In this document: in pieces, positions 14,596-18,331 of the stretch
How positions within the stretch are numbered: position 1 is the first letter of the stretch
Layout of the letters: every line of letters begins with the position of its first letter
NCBI GenBank assembly: GCA_900764925.1
Contig: CAAFPW010000009.1
Coordinates: forward strand, 1 to 18,331
Length of the DNA stretch: 18,331 nucleotides
Direction: 5' to 3'
Origin: Fusobacteriaceae bacterium
Lineage (GTDB): Bacteria; Fusobacteriota; Fusobacteriia; Fusobacteriales; Fusobacteriaceae
Position numbers and translations under genes: made by a program
The notes under the pieces: generated by a model
Seen by the model: the letters and a program-made list of their open reading frames with translations, nothing else
Database searches by the model: none
Told to the model about the DNA's origin: nothing

Positions 14596-15918
14596 ATGAG
14601 AGAGTTTATAAAAAACGAAAAAGTTCTAGCCTTAGTTAGAAAAGCCATGGAAAATAAGTGTATTACTTACGAAGAGATAAACGATGGTTTAAAAGATGAT
14701 TTTCCAGTTGAAAAGATAGAACAACTTATTTCTGGAATGATTGACCAGGGAATTGAGATAGTAAGACAAGAGGATATAGAAAAAAGTAAAAAATTAGCGA
14801 AAGCTGCTAAGACTAAAAAGACAAAAGAGGTAGCTCCTAAGAAAACAACTAAGAAAAAAGAGATAGAAGAAGAGTTTGTAGAAGATGAGAAGTTTGATGA
14901 CTTCAAAGAAGAAGATATAGATATTTTTGAAAAAGATGATTTCTTAGATGATGATGATTTTGATGATGTATTAGATGGCAAGTTAGATGATTTTGATGAT
15001 GATTTTGATCATTTTAACCCTGATGATTTAGAAGATATAGGTGATGAGGATTATATAAGTGATGATCTATTTACTCTTTCTGGAGATATGAAAGTAGATG
15101 AGCCTATAAAAATGTATCTTCGTGAAATTGGACAAATTCCTCTATTGAGTCATGATGAAGAATTAGAATATGCAAAGAGAGCCTTAGAAGGGGATGAGTG
15201 GGCAAGTCAACAACTTATAGAAGCTAACTTGAGATTGGTTGTAAGTATTGCTAAAAAACATACAAATAGAGGGCTAAAGTTACTTGATCTAATCCAAGAG
15301 GGAAATATAGGACTTATGAAGGCCGTTGAAAAATTTGAATATACAAAAGGATATAAATTTTCAACTTATGCTACTTGGTGGATAAGACAAGCTATAACTA
15401 GAGCTATTGCTGACCAAGGAAGAACAATAAGAATACCTGTTCATATGATTGAAACAATCAACAAGATCAAAAAAGAAGCTAGAATTTATTTACAAGAGAC
15501 TGGTAAAGATGCAACACCAGAAGTTTTAGCTGAAAGACTTGGTATGGAGATTGAAAAGGTAAAAGCAATTCAAGAGATGAATCAGGATCCTATCTCATTA
15601 GAAACACCAGTAGGAAGCGAAGAGGATAGTGAGTTAGGAGATTTTGTTGAAGATAACAAGATGTTAAATCCATATGAATTGACAAATAGATCATTATTGA
15701 GAGAACAGTTAGATGGAGTTTTAAACAGTTTAAGTAGCAGAGAGGAAAAGGTCTTAAGATATAGATATGGACTTGATGATGGATCACCAAAAACATTGGA
15801 AGAGGTTGGAAAAATCTTTAAAGTAACAAGAGAGAGAATTAGACAGATAGAAGTAAAAGCTCTTAGAAAATTAAGACATCCAAGTAGAAGAAAAAAATTA
15901 GAGGATTTTAAAGTATAA
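14596..15918 (+). CDS. rpoD: RNA polymerase primary sigma factor (RpoD/SigA)
   Basis: This 440-residue protein is the housekeeping sigma70. Region 1.1 spans about 1-58. A lysine-rich stretch (63-90) and then a very acidic Asp/Phe-rich linker (91-158) come before region 1.2 (DEPIKMYLREIGQIPLL, from 168). Region 2 (205-275) has the core-binding LDLIQEGNIGLMKAVEKFE and the promoter-melting aromatic set Y253, F255, Y258, W261, W262, with -10 readers Q265 and T268. Region 3 lies at about 276-360. Region 4 (365-430) ends with VTRERIRQIE, whose R412, E413, R416 and Q417 read the -35 element. All specificity residues match E. coli, in keeping with the TTGACA/TATAAT promoters in this window. AGGAGG precedes the ATG. 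A terminator-like hairpin follows. Confidence 0.98.
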   Translation: MREFIKNEKVLALVRKAMENKCITYEEINDGLKDDFPVEKIEQLISGMIDQGIEIVRQEDIEKSKKLAKAAKTKKTKEVAPKKTTKKKEIEEEFVEDEKFDDFKEEDIDIFEKDDFLDDDDFDDVLDGKLDDFDDDFDHFNPDDLEDIGDEDYISDDLFTLSGDMKVDEPIKMYLREIGQIPLLSHDEELEYAKRALEGDEWASQQLIEANLRLVVSIAKKHTNRGLKLLDLIQEGNIGLMKAVEKFEYTKGYKFSTYATWWIRQAITRAIADQGRTIRIPVHMIETINKIKKEARIYLQETGKDATPEVLAERLGMEIEKVKAIQEMNQDPISLETPVGSEEDSELGDFVEDNKMLNPYELTNRSLLREQLDGVLNSLSSREEKVLRYRYGLDDGSPKTLEEVGKIFKVTRERIRQIEVKALRKLRHPSRRKKLEDFKV

Positions 15919-15923
15919 TAACC

Positions 15924-15972
15924 AAAGAGAGGCTGAGGAGGAAGAGAGATTTTCAAATATCAGCCTCTTTTT
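15924..15972 (+). terminator. Terminator-like hairpin after rpoD
   Basis: AGAGGCTGA (15928-15936) pairs exactly with TCAGCCTCT (15960-15968) and extends through AAAG with the T-run, but the loop is 23 bases. T-run 15968-15972. No clear promoter separates it from the next gene, so it may set a lower level for the downstream genes. Confidence 0.75.
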
Positions 15973-16001
15973 AGATTTTATTTTGAGAGGAGATTGTTTA
16001 A

Positions 16002-16820
16002 ATGGAAAAGATAAATGTAATGGATTTTGAAAAAAAAGTGATAAAGAATTATCTGACAGATGAGGAGTTCTGCGAATTTTTAAAAGAAAATGCCAAAAAA
16101 GAATTGGTGATGGATTATTCAAAACTGGGATTAAAAGAGCTAGAAACAGAGGACTTAGATACCTTGGGAGAAGAGAGTGTATTGGACTATTTGGAAGAGG
16201 TTGCAAGCATCATCCCTAAAACAGAATTAGAAGGAGAGGATTTTATAGTACAAAATTTACCTTCAATAGCTTCAATAGCTTTTAATTACTTGAGAGAGGG
16301 TGTAGCCTATCTAGATGTTGTCCAAGAGGGGACGATGGGGCTTATAAAGGGAATAGAAGCTTATAGAGGGGAAATACATGGAGATTTTGATAATTATAAA
16401 AAATATTGGATAGTTAGAGAGATAGTAATATTTATAAATAACAAGATAGCTGATATAAAAAATGAGTTTAAAAGCTTTTTTAAAGATAAGAGAGAAAATT
16501 TTGGAAAAGTTGAAGAAAATCACAGTGAAGAAGAGAAGGATGAAGTATATTTAAAAGAGGAGGATCTACTACCAAGTCTAGAAGCTATTGATAAAAGAGA
16601 AAAATTATTAGAGAGAACTATGGAGTTTTCCGTATTAAAAAATAGATTGAGTGAAAGACAAATAGAGGTATTAAATCATTATTTTGGATTTGGTGTGGAT
16701 AAGAGATACTCAATTTTTGAAATAGAGGAGAAATTAAATTTAAATAAAGGAGAGGGAGAGATTATTTTTGAACAAGCTCTTTTAATATTGTCAACTATGG
16801 AAGGAAAGATGTTTCTATGA
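16002..16820 (+). CDS. Divergent sigma70-like protein with degenerate promoter-reading residues
   Basis: This 272-residue protein is not a standard sigma factor, but it aligns without gaps to the neighbouring RpoD in two blocks. Residues 85-146 match region 2 and keep the core-binding LDVVQEGTMGLIKGIEAY (104-121). The -10 readers change: RpoD Q265 and T268 become R139 and V142. Melting aromatics are partly kept (F129, Y132, Y135, W136). Residues 211-260 match region 4 (LSERQIEVL), but the -35 readers R412, E413, R416 and Q417 become K249, G250, E253 and I254. Regions 1.1 and 3 are missing; an acidic linker (about 165-195) replaces region 3. The 80-residue N-terminus is acidic and unrecognised. 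GGAG lies nine bases before the ATG. The stop overlaps the next ATG (ATGA). Function is unknown: alternative sigma, RNA polymerase-binding regulator, or decaying paralogue. Confidence 0.85.
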   Translation: MEKINVMDFEKKVIKNYLTDEEFCEFLKENAKKELVMDYSKLGLKELETEDLDTLGEESVLDYLEEVASIIPKTELEGEDFIVQNLPSIASIAFNYLREGVAYLDVVQEGTMGLIKGIEAYRGEIHGDFDNYKKYWIVREIVIFINNKIADIKNEFKSFFKDKRENFGKVEENHSEEEKDEVYLKEEDLLPSLEAIDKREKLLERTMEFSVLKNRLSERQIEVLNHYFGFGVDKRYSIFEIEEKLNLNKGEGEIIFEQALLILSTMEGKMFL

Positions 16821-17596
16821 GAATGCAAGAGATAATAAATAGATTTGAGGAAATATATCCTAAAAAACTTGCAGAAGAGTGGGATAATGTAGGACTGTTG
16901 ATAGGTGATAATAAAAAAGAGATAAAAAAGGTACAATTGTCTATTGATGCAACTGAAGATGCTATAGATAATGCTATAAAAAATGGTGTTGATATGATAG
17001 TTACACATCATCCAGTTATATTTAAAGGAATAAAAAGCATTGATTATTCAACAGTTATGGGAAGAAAGATAAGAAAATTAATAAAAAATGATATAAATGT
17101 TTATTCTTTACATACAAATTTAGATTCTGCTAATGGTGGATTGAATGATTATATATTAAATCTTTTAGGAATAGAAAAATCTCAAGTATTGGATAAGAAT
17201 TTGAATTTTGAAGATTGTGGAATAGGACGGGTTTATAAATTAGAAAAAGAGTGTAGTATAAAAGAGTATATAGGAGAGATTAAAGATAAGTTAGAGATAG
17301 AACATATAAGATTGATCTCTTCAGATGAAAATACAGAAATAAAGAAAATAGCTCTTGTAAATGGTTCTGGAATGAGCTATTGGAGAAAAGCAAAAAGTTT
17401 AGGAGTAGATCTTTTTATAACAGGAGATGTTGGATATCATGAGGCTTTAGATGCTAAAGAGGCCAATTTAAATGTAGTTGATATTGGGCATTTTGAGAGT
17501 GAAAAGCATTTTATAAAGCTATTAAAAACTTACTTTGAAAAAATGGATATAGATGTTATAATTTATAATGATGGACCAGTATTTAAAACATATTGA
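16817..17596 (+). CDS. NIF3 family metal-dependent hydrolase-like protein (GTP cyclohydrolase 1 type 2 homologue)
   Basis: This 259-residue protein is the short form of the NIF3/YbgI/YqfO family, a dinuclear metal protein whose biological role is still unsettled. The metal ligands are visible: H64-H65 in VTHHPVIF, D103 in LHTNLDSANGG, and H225 and E227 in GHFESE. The N-terminus has the usual LAEEWDNVGLLIGD (18-31). The large central insert found in the Bacillus form is absent. The first ATG overlaps the previous stop by four bases, suggesting translational coupling; the second ATG at 16823 is an alternative. In Firmicutes a NIF3 gene commonly lies after sigA with trmK between them; here the sigma-like gene takes that place. 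Family is firm, function unknown. Confidence 0.92.
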   Translation: MRMQEIINRFEEIYPKKLAEEWDNVGLLIGDNKKEIKKVQLSIDATEDAIDNAIKNGVDMIVTHHPVIFKGIKSIDYSTVMGRKIRKLIKNDINVYSLHTNLDSANGGLNDYILNLLGIEKSQVLDKNLNFEDCGIGRVYKLEKECSIKEYIGEIKDKLEIEHIRLISSDENTEIKKIALVNGSGMSYWRKAKSLGVDLFITGDVGYHEALDAKEANLNVVDIGHFESEKHFIKLLKTYFEKMDIDVIIYNDGPVFKTY

Positions 17597-17610
17597 TTTA
17601 GGAGCAGAAA

Positions 17611-18195
17611 ATGAGAAAAAAGATTGCAATCTTAAGTCTATTTTTATTGAGTATTTTATCTTTTGGAAAAATAAATGATGGACTAGGGATATTGAATGAT
17701 GAAGAAAAGGTAACACTGGAAGAGAAAATAAGTGAAATTTCTGAAAAAAGGGGTATAAGTATCTATGTAAATAGTTTTTCAGGAGATGAAGGGTTTGTAG
17801 TAGAGAAAGCTGAAAAACTGATTATATTGAATTTGATAAAACCTGATGAAGATACTTTAAAAGTAGAATTAAAACTTACAAAGGATATGGAATTAGATGA
17901 TATCCAAGATAATATAGATAACATATTAGTAGCAAATGAAAGCTATTTAAAAGATAAAAAATTTTTAAATTATATTACTGAAACTCTAAATGGATTAGAT
18001 GGAGTTTTGGAAAATGTTAAAATTGAAGAGCCAATAGTAGTAGAAGAGGAGATAGTGCAAGAGAAAAAAAATGGATTTTTTATAGAAATGGGTATTGCAT
18101 TTTTTGTAATTTTTGCTATTATATTAAGAGTACTTATGTTAAAATATCGTAAAAGTTTAAAAGAAGAGATAGATATCATAAGTAGAAAAAGGTAG
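17611..18195 (+). CDS. Small exported membrane protein, TPM-domain-like
   Basis: This 194-residue protein starts with a signal-like segment (MRKK then a hydrophobic run to about 18). It continues with INDGLGILNDEEKVTLEEKISEI, which resembles the opening of TPM (YgcG-type) domains, where a conserved ND..G.L..EE..L pattern is followed by a helix and a GI.I.V strand (here GISIYV, 49-54). An acidic stretch (about 138-152) leads to a second membrane segment at about 157-177 and a basic C-terminal tail. The likely topology is a small extracytoplasmic domain with a cytoplasmic tail. An AGGAG site lies seven bases before the ATG, and the gene follows the NIF3 gene by 14 bases in the same operon. The domain call rests on pattern only and is moderate; it may instead be an unrelated lineage-specific protein. 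Confidence 0.6.
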   Translation: MRKKIAILSLFLLSILSFGKINDGLGILNDEEKVTLEEKISEISEKRGISIYVNSFSGDEGFVVEKAEKLIILNLIKPDEDTLKVELKLTKDMELDDIQDNIDNILVANESYLKDKKFLNYITETLNGLDGVLENVKIEEPIVVEEEIVQEKKNGFFIEMGIAFFVIFAIILRVLMLKYRKSLKEEIDIISRKR

Positions 18196-18216
18196 TTAAA
18201 AATAAAATTTTAATAA

Positions 18217-18331
18217 AGGTATTAAAGTTAATCGCTGCTTATATTTTAAGGAGAGGAAAGTCCGGGCTCCACAGAGCAAGAGGGCAGCTAACGGCTGCTG
18301 AAGGAAACTTTAAGGAAAGTGCCACAGAAAA
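18217..18331 (+). ncRNA. rnpB: RNase P RNA (type A), 5' part, cut by the window edge
   Basis: This is the catalytic RNA of RNase P, which removes tRNA 5' leaders. The universal core GAGGAAAGTCCGGGCTCC lies at 18253-18270, after the P2/P3 segment beginning AATCGCTGC near 18230. Helix P8 is visible as GCAGC-TAACG-GCTGC and P9 as AAG-GAAA-CTT. AGTGCCACAGA near the end is also conserved. The arrangement after GGGCTCC follows the ancestral type A pattern of E. coli rather than the Bacillus type B. About a third of the RNA is present. The exact 5' end is estimated from the length of P1 and could be off by about five bases. No clear promoter was found. Confidence 0.93.

Noticed and set aside
14667..14981. 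Serine-rich open frame antisense to rpoD
   Set aside because: The serine runs are the reverse complement of the Asp/Glu-rich linker of RpoD; no start signals are seen.
14930..15010. GAT-rich repeats as a possible CRISPR or tandem-repeat locus
   Set aside because: The repeats are short, imperfect, have no spacers and lie in frame inside rpoD.
18196..18216. Promoter directly upstream of rnpB
   Set aside because: TAAAAT and TTTAAT are both possible -10 boxes, but neither has a matching -35 at 16-18 bases, so none was assigned.

Overview
The window is a stretch of bacterial chromosome with low GC and AT-rich spacers. It carries housekeeping genes and no mobile elements. The likely source is a Fusobacterium or close relative (phylum Fusobacteriota). 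I infer this from base composition, strong AGGAGG ribosome sites, RseP plus a PpiD/SurA-like envelope foldase (pointing to a cell with an outer membrane), and the mix of Firmicutes-like and Gram-negative-like gene order. No similarity search was possible.

Layout. Positions 88-1435 (minus strand) hold a hemolysin III/PAQR membrane protein and nicotinamidase (pncA). A divergent promoter region follows. Positions 1653-4732 (plus) carry rpsB, tsf, pyrH and frr, a classic translation cluster with a strong promoter, a structured rpsB leader, a hairpin over the rpsB stop codon and a terminator between tsf and pyrH. Positions 4869-9284 carry uppS, cdsA, dxr, tmk and rseP, an envelope-lipid and isoprenoid operon with a thymidylate kinase between dxr and rseP. 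Positions 9431-12609 carry a sigma54-type activator with a degenerate receiver domain and a membrane-anchored peptidyl-prolyl isomerase. Positions 12752-18195 carry dnaG, rpoD, a divergent sigma70-like protein, a NIF3 family gene and a small TPM-like membrane protein. The 5' part of the RNase P RNA gene (rnpB, type A) runs off the right edge.

The genes cover ribosome supply and recycling (rpsB, tsf, frr), nucleotide supply (pyrH, tmk), undecaprenyl and phospholipid precursors (uppS, cdsA, dxr), envelope proteolysis and folding (rseP, PpiD-like), and replication/transcription initiation (dnaG, rpoD).

Most interesting is the 272-residue protein at 16002-16820. It aligns without gaps to regions 2 and 4 of the neighbouring RpoD. 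It keeps the core-binding region 2.2 but has lost most residues that read the -10 and -35 elements, and it lacks region 3. Other points are a possible sigma54-type promoter four bases before the start codon of the PpiD-like gene, which has no ribosome site and lies just after a sigma54 activator; an rpsB leader with nested stems; and a 30-base identical initiation region shared by rpsB and tsf.
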